From positions 1 to 8,613 of the forward strand of contig JAISHZ010000257.1 of assembly GCA_031262285.1 (NCBI GenBank): a stretch of 8,613 bases of DNA, in the 5' to 3' direction. Made by a program: the position numbers and the translations under genes. Origin of the DNA: Lachnospiraceae bacterium (lineage in GTDB: Bacteria; Bacillota_A; Clostridia; Lachnospirales; Lachnospiraceae). Below are positions 1-6,245 of this stretch, in pieces; the first letter of the stretch is position 1, and the number at the start of each line of letters is the position of its first letter. Below the pieces are notes generated by a model that did not search any database, was not told where the DNA came from, and saw only the letters and a program-made list of their open reading frames with translations.

Positions 1-192
1 AGCAAGAAGTATGTAGAATCCGGTCATAATGGTGGGAAAGGCAGTGAAGCACACAAAGCTGCTGTCATCGGAGATACAGTGGGAGATCCCTTTAAGGATA
101 CAGCAGGACCCTCCATCAATACACAGATTACCGTGGTTTCTCTTGTTTCTTCTTTGATGTCCGGTTTGTTTTTGATGTTTTCCATATTCTAA
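1..192 (+). CDS. hppA: Membrane-bound ion-translocating pyrophosphatase, C-terminal end (partial)
   Basis: The open frame from base 1 gives the last 63 residues of a membrane pyrophosphatase and ends at TAA 190-192. The family hydrolyses cytoplasmic pyrophosphate to two phosphates and uses the energy to pump H+ or Na+ across the membrane. The diagnostic part is the conserved near-C-terminal stretch [20 protein letters not shown], followed by a final hydrophobic helix (about residues 40-63). The aspartates in [10 protein letters not shown] belong to the family's Mg-pyrophosphate site. The residues that decide K+ dependence and the pumped ion lie upstream of the window, so the subtype cannot be called. 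The next gene, a phosphate transporter, starts 37 nt later with no visible terminator between them, so read-through is plausible. Confidence 0.93.
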   Translation, partial: SKKYVESGHNGGKGSEAHKAAVIGDTVGDPFKDTAGPSINTQITVVSLVSSLMSGLFLMFSIF

Positions 193-229
193 AGATGGTT
201 AGGGTAGGTATAAAAGGAGACAAGTATCC

Positions 230-1279
230 ATGAGCGGATTTACGACCTTTTTGCAGCAACTCACACAGAACCCGGTTCTATTGATTACAGTACTGTTGGT
301 ATTGGCGGTGGTATTGGTGAATGGTTGGACCGACGCACCAAACGCGATTGCCACCGCAGTGTCCACCAGAGCGATTGCTCCAAGACCTGCAATTCTAATG
401 GCTGCCATATGTAACTTTCTGGGAATCCTTGTCATGACTTCCGTCAATAAGATGGTGGCACAAACCATCTACAAAATGGTCGATTTTGGCAGCAATGACC
501 ATAACGCACTTGTTGCACTATGTGCGGCGATGGTAGCGATTGTACTCTGGGCAACCGCAGCGTGGTACTTTGGCATTCCCACCAGTGAGAGCCACGCATT
601 GATCGCCGGATTAACCGGTGCTGCGATCGCTATGCAAAATGGGCTTTCCGGTGTGAATGGCGCGGAGTGGGTGAAAGTACTGTATGGATTGGTTTTGTCT
701 ACTTTCCTAGGGTTCGGTATGGGAGCAGTGACCGTGAAGTGTATCGAAGCGATCTTTCGCAAAGTCGATCGGCGCAAAACGACAGGATTTTTTCAAAAAG
801 CGCAGATCGGCGGAGCCGCAACGATGGCATTCATGCATGGTGCACAGGACGGTCAGAAGTTTATGGGCGTGTTCTTGCTTGGTATGGCACTTTCTCAAGG
901 AACAGGGCAAACACAGAGTTTTGACATTCCTTTTTGGTTAATCCTGTTATGCTCTCTTGTCATGGGACTGGGAACTTCCATAGGTGGTTATCGTATCATC
1001 AAAGCCGTGGGCATGGATATGGTGAAATTAGAGACCCATCAAGGGTTTGCAGCAGACATTGCAGGAGCAGGTTGTTTGCTTGTATCCTCCTTATCGGGTA
1101 TTCCTGTTTCTACCACACATACCAAGACGACTGCCATCATGGGAGTCGGAGCGGCGAGACGGTTGCGCAGCGTTGACTGGAGCGTCGTTTCCGAGATGGT
1201 CTTTACGTGGGTTCTTACATTTCCCGGTTGCGGTTTAATCGGATTTATCATGGCTAAGCTTTTCTTGATGATCTTTTAA
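230..1279 (+). CDS. pit: PiT-family inorganic phosphate transporter
   Basis: This 349-aa integral membrane protein is a low-affinity phosphate permease of the PiT family (PF01384), which couples phosphate uptake to an H+ or Na+ gradient. The family's inverted duplication is visible: NGWTDAPNAI (residues 31-40) near the start and GIPVSTTHTKTTAIMG (290-305) near the end. The middle motifs GIPTSESHALIAGLTGA (115-131) and FMHGAQDGQK (201-210) fit as well. About ten hydrophobic segments are separated by a basic cytoplasmic loop (residues 170-190, RKVDRRK). The start is set by AAAGGAG at 213-219, 10 nt before the ATG. It lies between a pyrophosphatase, which releases phosphate, and a DUF47 protein, the usual partner of PiT in bacteria. 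The length is normal and nothing is broken. Confidence 0.95.
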   Translation: MSGFTTFLQQLTQNPVLLITVLLVLAVVLVNGWTDAPNAIATAVSTRAIAPRPAILMAAICNFLGILVMTSVNKMVAQTIYKMVDFGSNDHNALVALCAAMVAIVLWATAAWYFGIPTSESHALIAGLTGAAIAMQNGLSGVNGAEWVKVLYGLVLSTFLGFGMGAVTVKCIEAIFRKVDRRKTTGFFQKAQIGGAATMAFMHGAQDGQKFMGVFLLGMALSQGTGQTQSFDIPFWLILLCSLVMGLGTSIGGYRIIKAVGMDMVKLETHQGFAADIAGAGCLLVSSLSGIPVSTTHTKTTAIMGVGAARRLRSVDWSVVSEMVFTWVLTFPGCGLIGFIMAKLFLMIF

Positions 1280-1332
1280 AGAAAACGAGATACGATCAGA
1301 CAAGTTCGGTGATGCGAGCAGATAGGAGTAAT

Positions 1333-1953
1333 ATGGCGAGAAAAAACAATCCTTATTTTGATGATTTTAAAGTGATGGTTGAATGTTCCTGTAAAGCGGC
1401 AGACTATCTGCTGACGGTGTTAAAAGATTTTAACCCGCACAACATGGCACAAAAACGTGAAAAAATGCACACGATCGAGCATGAAGAAGATGAAGTCAAG
1501 CACAGGATGATGAAACGTTTGGTGAAGGAATTTATTACCCCGATCGACCGTGAAGATATTATACATCTTTCCAATGAGTTGGATGATGTCACGGACAAAA
1601 TCGATGATATCCTCATTCGTATGTATATGTACAATATCAAAGAGATTCGTCCTGTAGCACTGGAATTTGCCGAAGTGATTGTGAGTTGCTGTCAGGCGCT
1701 CAAGGTAGCGATCGCAGAATTTACCAATTCCACCGATTCCGACAATTTGCGGCAAGCGATTATCAACGTCAATACCATGGAAGAAAAGGGAGACGCTATT
1801 TATATCAGTGCTGTAAGAGATCTGTATGAAAAAGGCGGTTCACCGGTGGAAGTCTTTGCATGGAGCGAGTTGATTGATCGTTTCGAGGACTGCTGCGATG
1901 CTTGCGAGCATGTCGCAGGGGTGATGGAATTGATTGCGATGAAGAACTCGTAA
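1333..1953 (+). CDS. DUF47 / PhoU-like protein, PiT accessory factor
   Basis: A 206-aa soluble, helical protein of the DUF47 (PhoU_div, PF01865) family, which is usually encoded beside PiT transporters and thought to control them; some members bind metal clusters like PhoU. Typical features are the opening MARKNNPYFDDF, the acidic helix EHEEDEVKHRM (residues 49-59), ITPIDREDIIHLSNELDD (68-85), and the second-half copy EEKGD (150-154) with DRFEDCCDACEHVAGV (182-197). I chose ATG 1333 because AGGAG (1324-1328) lies 4 nt upstream; the longer GTG frame from 1309 has no ribosome site. The 53-nt gap after pit suggests one operon. No terminator hairpin follows before the L13 promoter at 1969. Confidence 0.9.
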   Translation: MARKNNPYFDDFKVMVECSCKAADYLLTVLKDFNPHNMAQKREKMHTIEHEEDEVKHRMMKRLVKEFITPIDREDIIHLSNELDDVTDKIDDILIRMYMYNIKEIRPVALEFAEVIVSCCQALKVAIAEFTNSTDSDNLRQAIINVNTMEEKGDAIYISAVRDLYEKGGSPVEVFAWSELIDRFEDCCDACEHVAGVMELIAMKNS

Positions 1954-1968
1954 AGGTCGAAATAAAGC

Positions 1969-1997
1969 TTGACACGTATGGTTGCATAGAATATAAT
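1969..1997 (+). promoter_or_regulatory. Consensus housekeeping promoter of the rplM-rpsI operon
   Basis: TTGACA at 1969-1974 and TATAAT at 1992-1997 are separated by exactly 17 bases. This is a perfect match to the sigma-A/sigma-70 consensus, as expected for a highly expressed ribosomal protein operon. Transcription should start near 2004, giving a leader of about 200 nt before the L13 ATG. Confidence 0.9.
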
Positions 1998-2003
1998 AAA
2001 TCG

Positions 2004-2205
2004 TCGTTTAACTGATCACAACACTACACCAAAGCCCCGGTGGAAGTGTTTCTGATATTAAGTAGAGATATCACTGGAATGAAAAGGTTGTTCCTAAAAG
2101 GTTTTGCACGCAGCCGGACATCTGCACGCATGAGTCTATATTTGGAACAATATCGTTTGCTTTAGAAGAGTGCGAACGAAGAAATCATTGTATGGAGGAA
2201 GCGGT
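2004..2205 (+). ncRNA. Structured 5' leader of rplM-rpsI, possible L13-binding autoregulatory leader
   Basis: About 200 nt lie between the predicted start of transcription and the L13 start codon, with several potential helices. Helix 1 pairs AACACT (2020-2025) with AGTGTT (2045-2050) and CACC (2027-2030) with GGTG (2039-2042). Helix 2 pairs TGATAT (2053-2058) with ATATCA (2068-2073). Helix 3 pairs TTGTTCC (2088-2094) with GGAACAA (2144-2150) and encloses TGC/GCA (2105-2107/2128-2130) and GCAG/CTGC (2110-2113/2122-2125), separated by a symmetric AC/AC internal loop. Low-GC Gram-positives are known to carry an L13 leader motif here through which L13 is thought to repress its own operon. I could not match that motif base by base, so the regulatory role is inferred from position and pairing. 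Confidence 0.5.
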
Positions 2206-2634
2206 ATGAACACATTTATTGCAAGTCCGGCTACGATCGAACGGAAGTGGTATGTTGTCGATGCAGCCGAAATGACACTAGGTCGTCTGGCAGCACCGAT
2301 CGCCTCAATTTTGCGTGGCAAGAATAAGCCTATTTTCACCCCGTTTTTAGACACAGGGGATCACGTCATTATCATCAATGCCGAAAAGATCAAAGTTACC
2401 GGCAAGAAATTAGATCAAAAAGTATATTACCATCACTCAGATTATGTGGGCGGTCTCAAAGCGACCACATTACGCGAGCAGCTGAACAAGAAACCCGAGA
2501 AGGTATTAGAACACGCAATTAAGGGTATGCTCCCAAAAGGACCTTTGGGTAGACAAATGTTTACGAAGCTTCATGTATACGCCGGACCGGTACATGAGCA
2601 TGAAGCACAAAAACCGGAAACATTAAAAGTCTAA
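2206..2634 (+). CDS. rplM: 50S ribosomal protein L13
   Basis: A 142-aa protein of the normal length for bacterial L13, an early-assembling 23S rRNA-binding protein of the large subunit. Conserved blocks are [12 protein letters not shown] near the start, [45 protein letters not shown], and the C-terminal [21 protein letters not shown] followed by the AQKPE tail. ATG 2206 is chosen because GGAGG (2194-2198) lies 7 nt upstream and the family starts at MNTF; an in-frame GTG at 2170 would add 12 residues foreign to L13. rpsI follows after 28 nt, the standard bacterial L13-S9 pair. Confidence 0.98.
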   Translation: MNTFIASPATIERKWYVVDAAEMTLGRLAAPIASILRGKNKPIFTPFLDTGDHVIIINAEKIKVTGKKLDQKVYYHHSDYVGGLKATTLREQLNKKPEKVLEHAIKGMLPKGPLGRQMFTKLHVYAGPVHEHEAQKPETLKV

Positions 2635-2662
2635 AGGACGAATAAAGGAGGAGAAGAAAAAC

Positions 2663-3058
2663 ATGGCGAAAACAGAAAGATTTTATGGAACCGGAAGAAG
2701 AAAGAAATCCATAGCCAGAGTATATTTGATGCCCGGAAAAGGTTCGGTCACCATCAATAAAAGAAACATGGATGAATATTTCGGGCTTGAAACACTAAAA
2801 GTAGTGGTACGTCAGCCTCTCAAAGCGACTGACACCGTGGATAAGTTTGATATCTTAGTCAATGTACACGGCGGTGGATTTACCGGACAAGCAGGAGCGA
2901 TCCGTCACGGTATCGCACGTGCGCTGTTACAAGTAGATGGCGAGTACAGACCCGTATTAAAGAAAGCCGGTTACTTAACACGTGACCCCAGAATGAAGGA
3001 ACGAAAGAAATACGGTCTCAAAGCCGCACGTCGTGCTCCGCAGTTTTCCAAGCGATAA
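2663..3058 (+). CDS. rpsI: 30S ribosomal protein S9
   Basis: A 131-aa protein of the usual S9 length. It is a small-subunit protein whose C-terminal tail reaches the P-site tRNA. Evidence is the opening [16 protein letters not shown], the central [20 protein letters not shown], and the invariant C-terminus [20 protein letters not shown] ending in FSKR. A very strong ribosome site (AAAGGAGG, 2644-2651) lies 11 nt before the ATG. The gene is intact to its last codon, so if an element has recombined into its 3' end, the coding sequence has been preserved. It is the last chromosomal gene before the integrase-bearing segment. Confidence 0.98.
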   Translation: MAKTERFYGTGRRKKSIARVYLMPGKGSVTINKRNMDEYFGLETLKVVVRQPLKATDTVDKFDILVNVHGGGFTGQAGAIRHGIARALLQVDGEYRPVLKKAGYLTRDPRMKERKKYGLKAARRAPQFSKR

Positions 3059-3084
3059 TACAAACAGAATATCGAAGCACACGC

Positions 3085-3121
3085 AAATCCCCGAAACGCC
3101 TATGTTCCGGGGATTTCTTAA
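3085..3121 (+). terminator. Rho-independent terminator of the rplM-rpsI operon
   Basis: AAATCCCC (3085-3092) pairs with GGGGATTT (3109-3116), extended inward by a G-C pair (3093/3108). The stem is followed by CTTAATCTC, so the U-tract is short. It lies 27 nt after the S9 stop codon. Confidence 0.75.
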
Positions 3122-3168
3122 TCTCTCATTACATATCAAACACCACAAAAATGCGTGAAATTGAAGTG

Positions 3169-3201
3169 GTAACTAACAAATAACTAACAAGTAACTAACA
3201 C
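3169..3201. repeat. Three tandem 11-bp direct repeats near the element end
   Basis: Three head-to-tail units, GTAACTAACAA, ATAACTAACAA and GTAACTAACAC, share the core TAACTAACA. The 11-bp period, one helical turn, puts each unit on the same DNA face. Their place between rpsI and int fits arm-type sites for the integrase or sites for a directionality factor; no coding role is apparent. Confidence 0.75.
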
Positions 3202-3212
3202 AAAAATTGATG

Positions 3213-3247
3213 TCTTGTGCAATACATTTGAAATCTTGTGCAATACA
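3213..3247. repeat. Two 14-bp direct repeats with 21-bp spacing
   Basis: TCTTGTGCAATACA occurs at 3213-3226 and, identically, at 3234-3247, a start-to-start distance of 21 bp (two helical turns). The second copy extends into the dyad TTGTG-CAATA-CACAA (3236-3250). A related ATTTGAAAT (3226-3234) or ATTTCGAAAT (3250-3259) follows each copy. These are likely protein-binding sites, either integrase/excision factor arm sites or operators of the RHH protein whose gene ends at 3273. Confidence 0.7.
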
Positions 3248-3272
3248 CAATTTCGAAATAAAAAAGGTGTAT

Positions 3273-3611
3273 TCAGCCACCGTCTTTGCAGCAATATTCA
3301 ATAATATACTGTCGGACATCCTTCTTTGTGCGGCAGTGGTGCGAGTGACCGTCCTTGAATATAATGTCGTATCCGTCATGCATATTCCCGGAAATACCAG
3401 AAAGCATTTCTCTATTCTTTTCTGCAATTTGCATTGTATCAAACAATCCGCACTGGTCTTTTCTGACCAAATCTTGAATGTACGAGTTTACAGACATATT
3501 ATTGTCAGATGCAAGGTTTTTGATGATTTCTTTCATGCCTTTGGGTACGGCAAGATTGATTCGTTCATAATGGTCTTTATAAAAATTATTCTTGTATTCA
3601 GTCCTATTCAT
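3273..3611 (-). CDS. Ribbon-helix-helix-like small protein downstream of int
   Basis: A 112-aa protein. Residues 16-52 look like an Arc/MetJ ribbon-helix-helix DNA-binding fold: a strand ERINLAVP, a helix KGMKEIIKNLASDN, then MSVNSYIQDLVRKDQ. The C-terminal part (about 80-104) contains YDIIFKDGHSHHCRTKKDVR, which resembles the small strand-plus-helix domain seen in other element-encoded RHH proteins. The start has GAGGTG (3616-3621) 4 nt ahead, and only 11 nt separate it from the int stop, so the two genes are probably cotranscribed and perhaps translationally coupled. This position suits an auxiliary factor for integration/excision or an autoregulator acting on the repeats just beyond its 3' end. 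The fold is seen; the role is inferred. Confidence 0.75.
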   Translation of the reverse strand: MNRTEYKNNFYKDHYERINLAVPKGMKEIIKNLASDNNMSVNSYIQDLVRKDQCGLFDTMQIAEKNREMLSGISGNMHDGYDIIFKDGHSHHCRTKKDVRQYIIEYCCKDGG

Positions 3612-3622
3612 GAAACACCTCG

Positions 3623-4675
3623 CTATATACGGTTGATTGCTTCAATGAGTTCCTCAATTTCAAAATGAGTGTAGACGACTTCCGTGACACCGTTTCCTTT
3701 ATGCCCCACAATCTTTTTGATGATTTTGTCGGATACTCCTGCAACGGTCAACATTGATACACAGGTGTGACGAGTATCATGTGGGCGATGTTTCATTCCG
3801 AGTATTTCAATCAGCGGCTTCCAGTAACTATCAGAATAATTTCTATACAAGAAATGCTCGCCTTCGGGAGTAGAGAGGAGATACTTGCAATCATTGAGAT
3901 TGTACCAGTATTCAAAAAAAGGGTATACCTTTTCAGCGATTGGAGCGGTTCGAATTCCGGCAGCAGTTTTAGCCTCGACTATATTGAAATATCGCTCGGA
4001 AAGATTGACATCGCATTTCTTGAGGTCGAGTAGTTCACTGATTCTGCACCCGGAGTATATAAGCATAAGGATAACCGTATAATAAATATTTGCGTCCTTA
4101 ACTTCCCACAAGCGCTTTATTTCCGCCTTGCTAAATGGCTCTCGATTGAGGGCATTCGGGTTTCCTGCGTTCTTGATGTTCAAATATTCGACCATGTTTC
4201 GCTCTTTTGGGATGATTTCATGAATCACAGCGTATTTATACATGAGACCGAGGAGGACTTTCAGTTTTCTAAGTGTCGGGTAGTTTTTGCCGGACTCGTT
4301 AACAATCATTTGCAGGTGGTCGAGTTTAACATCTACGAATTTCATTGACGATATTTTGTCACAAAGTATCCATGCAGCTTTATACCCTTGTACATTGGAA
4401 TTGCTGACAGTTGGGAAGTGTTCGGAACTCCACCTGTCATATACATCGTAAAAGGTAATTTTTGCAGCGTTCACATCATAAGGGTTTGCATTAAACTCCG
4501 CGAGGGAAGTCAATGCCTCTTTGCGTGTCGGATAGTATCCGACGACATCATATAATTGTTTCGACTTGCCTGTGTCGGGGTCGATACTCCATCCTCTTGT
4601 CCTCTTCGCGACGTAAGGATTTCGACGATTCCCGGAAAGTTTATAGACAGTTCCAAACCCATTTGGTAGTTTCAT
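3623..4675 (-). CDS. int: Tyrosine-family site-specific integrase
   Basis: A 350-aa phage/ICE integrase. Residues 1-65 form a basic N-terminal arm-binding domain (NGFGTVYKLSGNRRNPYVAK), 70-165 a helical core-binding (SAM-like) domain, and 175-350 the catalytic domain. All catalytic residues are visible: R211 (CRISELL), K236 (EAKTAAGIRT), H299 and R302 (HDTRH), H325 (VGHKG) and nucleophile Y335 (VVYTHF). It should therefore be an active recombinase that integrates and excises the element. The start has a GGATGG/GGTGAT-type ribosome site just upstream and the family-typical MKLPNGFGTVYKL opening. Its 3' end points at rpsI, placing the attachment site on that side. The N-terminal arm domain agrees with the nearby direct repeats being arm sites. 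Confidence 0.96.
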   Translation of the reverse strand: MKLPNGFGTVYKLSGNRRNPYVAKRTRGWSIDPDTGKSKQLYDVVGYYPTRKEALTSLAEFNANPYDVNAAKITFYDVYDRWSSEHFPTVSNSNVQGYKAAWILCDKISSMKFVDVKLDHLQMIVNESGKNYPTLRKLKVLLGLMYKYAVIHEIIPKERNMVEYLNIKNAGNPNALNREPFSKAEIKRLWEVKDANIYYTVILMLIYSGCRISELLDLKKCDVNLSERYFNIVEAKTAAGIRTAPIAEKVYPFFEYWYNLNDCKYLLSTPEGEHFLYRNYSDSYWKPLIEILGMKHRPHDTRHTCVSMLTVAGVSDKIIKKIVGHKGNGVTEVVYTHFEIEELIEAINRI

Positions 4676-4714
4676 AGTATCACCATCCTAAAAAGTGTAT
4701 AAAAATAAACCAAT

Positions 4715-4776
4715 GCAAAAAGCACGGTTTTATGATAGAATGGTCTTGCGAGAACTACTATCAATAGGCTTTTTGC
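4715..4776. repeat. 62-bp imperfect palindrome upstream of int
   Basis: GCAAAAAGC (4715-4723) and GCTTTTTGC (4768-4776) are perfect 9-bp inverted arms. Inside them, TGATAG (4733-4738) pairs with CTATCA (4758-4763), and TCT/AGA can close a TGCG loop at the centre. It lies between the int start (4675) and the terminator at 4801. It could fold as an RNA from either strand or act as a DNA site controlling int. No convincing promoter was found for a dedicated small RNA. Confidence 0.6.
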
Positions 4777-4800
4777 AGAGCGTGAGATAATGGTTTCTAG

Positions 4801-4840
4801 AAGGTGACTCCCATTGCAGTGGAGGTCACCTTTTTATTTG
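4801..4840 (+). terminator. Strong hairpin terminator acting on + strand transcripts
   Basis: AAGGTGAC (4801-4808) pairs with GTCACCTT (4825-4832). The stem continues as TCC (4809-4811) with GGA (4821-4823) past a bulged G, and TTTTTATTT follows on the + strand. It lies directly after the minus-strand membrane protein gene (stop 4834-4836). In the minus direction the hairpin is present but has no U-tract. On the + strand no gene precedes it inside the element, so it either ends a small RNA that includes the palindrome or blocks antisense transcription. Confidence 0.75.
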
Positions 4841-5298
4841 TCAACATTGCTTGCAGATCGACCTTTTACAAACTTCCTATACTTGCGACCGATCAAGACG
4901 GCAGCGACACCACCAAAAACAGAAGCAACACCGCCAATCGGAGCGACAATCAGCAAAAGCAATCCTAGTAAAGCGAGAACAATACCTAAGCTTATGAGAA
5001 GAAATCCGCTAATTTTATATGTTCGGTCAGAATATTGTTTCTTTAATGGAGCAGCAGGAACTTGAGCCGATGCGGGAAAACTGTCATGCTTGGATAAGTT
5101 CCTCACTACATCAGATACACCGACAGTCGTCCGGCTATAAACAGCATTATAAGCGGCTTTTTTCGGGTCGTTGATGACACCCATTCCCTTTTTGCCATAA
5201 AGGGGATTGACAGCACTTTTCATCTGCCTTGTAATCTTTCCAGTAGTTCGTGCCTTTATACTTCTTTTAAAATTTGGTTTTCTAACACCGTATTTCAT
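4834..5298 (-). CDS. Two-TM membrane protein of unknown function, ICE/phage type
   Basis: A 154-aa protein with a very basic soluble N-terminal half. It contains MKYGVRKPNFKRSIKARTTG (1-20) and NPLYGKKGMGVINDPKKA (31-48), followed by YNAVYSRTT (50-58). I associate this N-terminal pattern with hypothetical proteins of Firmicute prophages and conjugative elements; no function is known to me. After a linker rich in P and A come two hydrophobic segments (about 96-118 and 120-137) joined by a Pro-Gly turn, then a basic tail (RKYRKFVKGR). AGGAG lies about 9 nt before the ATG. It is downstream of the K+ channel gene on the same strand, 79 nt away, so the two could be cotranscribed. A basic N-terminal half on a membrane hairpin suggests a cytoplasmic domain held at the membrane. 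Confidence 0.75.
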   Translation of the reverse strand: MKYGVRKPNFKRSIKARTTGKITRQMKSAVNPLYGKKGMGVINDPKKAAYNAVYSRTTVGVSDVVRNLSKHDSFPASAQVPAAPLKKQYSDRTYKISGFLLISLGIVLALLGLLLLIVAPIGGVASVFGGVAAVLIGRKYRKFVKGRSASNVDK

Positions 5299-5321
5299 AA
5301 AATATTCTCCTATTCTACTTA

Positions 5322-5364
5322 TTTCAACTCGAAATGATAGGGATTGCTCTGGGTATAAGAATCA
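5322..5364 (+). pseudogene. Remnant of a second copy of the HTH regulator gene
   Basis: This stretch aligns without gaps to 6372-6414 inside the 65-aa HTH gene, with 37 of 43 bases identical at a constant offset of 1050. It begins exactly at a codon boundary (codon 43 of that gene). Translated in the same frame it reads FQLEMIGIALGIRI, against FQLELIAIALGVRI in the intact protein. Homology stops on both sides, and no start codon or HTH recognition helix remains. It is a fragment left by a duplication or cassette exchange, lying between the membrane protein gene and the channel gene. Confidence 0.8.
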
Positions 5365-5377
5365 TAATTTTTTTAAA

Positions 5378-6091
5378 TCAATTATTACCGATTTCGTTCA
5401 TGTATCCGGCAGTAATAATTCCAGCAGGAAGGGCAACAATGGCGATGCCAAAAATCGACGATATCATTGTGATAACACGACCAAATGTTGTAACAGGATA
5501 AATATCACCATAACCCATAGTGGTTAGTGATACGGTCGCCCAATAAACAGCATCAAAAAAGGTATCAAATGAAGCAGGCTCAACATTAAAGATAAGAAGC
5601 GCACAAACAAGTATGTAAGTAATTGACAATGTACCAACAGCAATAAGTGAAAACTTCGATTTTTTAAACACAACAGAGATAATTAAAAAGCTTTTAGAAT
5701 ATCTCAATGCCTTAAAAATACGAAAAACACGGAAAGCTCGTATGAGTCTAAAAATCTTAAGTAATTTAAATCCATTGCTTAAAAAAGTAAGCGACGGAAG
5801 AATCGAAATCAAATCGATTAATGCCATAAACGAAAAAGGGTAGCGTAGAAATGAAGAAAAAGACGAACGATTATATTTAAAGTCGGCGGTTAATAAGCGA
5901 AATAAATAATCGATAATAAAAACAGCAACGGAAATCGTATCTATAATTACGAAAAAACGAGATGATTCTTTGAAAGCCAATGGAATCAAGCTAAAGACTA
6001 TGACAACCATCATTAAGTAATCATAAATATTACTAATCGTGTTGGATTTATCTAAAGACACCTCAATTATTTCATATATATGTTTTCTCAT
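5378..6091 (-). CDS. Voltage-gated potassium channel (six-TM, Kv type)
   Basis: A 237-aa complete Kv-type channel subunit, expected to form a tetrameric K+ pore in the cell membrane. Segments: S1 about 22-41, S2 46-66 (acidic D61), S3 86-103 (D93), S4 108-131, S5 146-168, pore helix and filter 180-196, S6 203-230. S4 carries a basic residue at every third position (K109, K112, R115, R118, R121, R124, K127, R130), a full voltage sensor. The filter is TMGYGD (191-196) in the context VSLTTMGYGDIYP. S6 has the hinge-like LPAGI. The C-terminus is very short, with no RCK or nucleotide-binding domain. ATG 6091 is chosen because GGAG lies 8 nt upstream; an upstream GTG overlaps the ribosome site. The gene looks more AT-rich than its neighbours, which suggests separate origin as cargo. 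Confidence 0.93.
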   Translation of the reverse strand: MRKHIYEIIEVSLDKSNTISNIYDYLMMVVIVFSLIPLAFKESSRFFVIIDTISVAVFIIDYLFRLLTADFKYNRSSFSSFLRYPFSFMALIDLISILPSLTFLSNGFKLLKIFRLIRAFRVFRIFKALRYSKSFLIISVVFKKSKFSLIAVGTLSITYILVCALLIFNVEPASFDTFFDAVYWATVSLTTMGYGDIYPVTTFGRVITMISSIFGIAIVALPAGIITAGYMNEIGNN

Positions 6092-6176
6092 TAGACACAC
6101 TCCAAAATAAATTTATGTTTTTATGCTTCTCTTGCGATCCTGCCCAAAGTAGTACTCGTTATAATAAGCGACAAGT

Positions 6177-6205
6177 TTGAACCTAACTGCGAATAACTAT
6201 ATCAT
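6177..6205 (+). promoter_or_regulatory. Likely promoter of the 65-aa HTH gene
   Basis: TTGAAC (6177-6182) and TATCAT (6200-6205) are 17 bases apart, matching 4/6 and 5/6 of the consensus hexamers. Transcription would start near 6212, about 34 nt before the GTG start. A TATAAT at 6160-6165 is also present but lacks a matching -35 at normal spacing. Confidence 0.55.
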
Positions 6206-6245
6206 AAAACGTGTAAACTTCCTTAATGATAGGGAGGTGAGCATC

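Noticed and set aside
1309..1332. Upstream GTG start for the DUF47 gene
   Set aside because: No ribosome site precedes it. AGGAG at 1324-1328 serves ATG 1333, and the family normally starts at MARK-like sequence.
1420..1755. 111-aa minus-strand open frame
   Set aside because: It lies entirely within the DUF47 coding region on the opposite strand and has no initiation signal.
2170..2205. Upstream GTG start for L13
   Set aside because: It would add 12 residues absent from L13 and include the GGAGG ribosome site of the true start.
3060..3168. tRNA gene as the insertion target
   Set aside because: No cloverleaf or T-loop motif was found; the only chromosomal gene beside the element is rpsI.
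3169..3247. CRISPR array
   Set aside because: The repeats are 11 and 14 bp, tandem or nearly so, without unique spacers of regular length and without cas genes.
3207..3668. 153-aa + strand open frame
   Set aside because: It runs antisense through the RHH gene and the end of int, has no ribosome site, and its sequence is rich in the residues expected from reverse reading of those genes.
5207..5527. 106-aa + strand open frame
   Set aside because: It is antisense to the membrane protein and the channel. The real + strand homology in this stretch (HTH remnant, 5322-5364) is in a different frame.
6160..6165. TATAAT as the main promoter of the HTH gene
   Set aside because: No acceptable -35 lies 16-18 bp upstream (the nearest TTGCGA is 22 bp away). 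TTGAAC-17-TATCAT is better placed.
6177..6245. Upstream ATG start for the 65-aa HTH protein
   Set aside because: This region holds the predicted promoter and the strong GGGAGGTGA site for GTG 6246, and the extra residues do not resemble the family.
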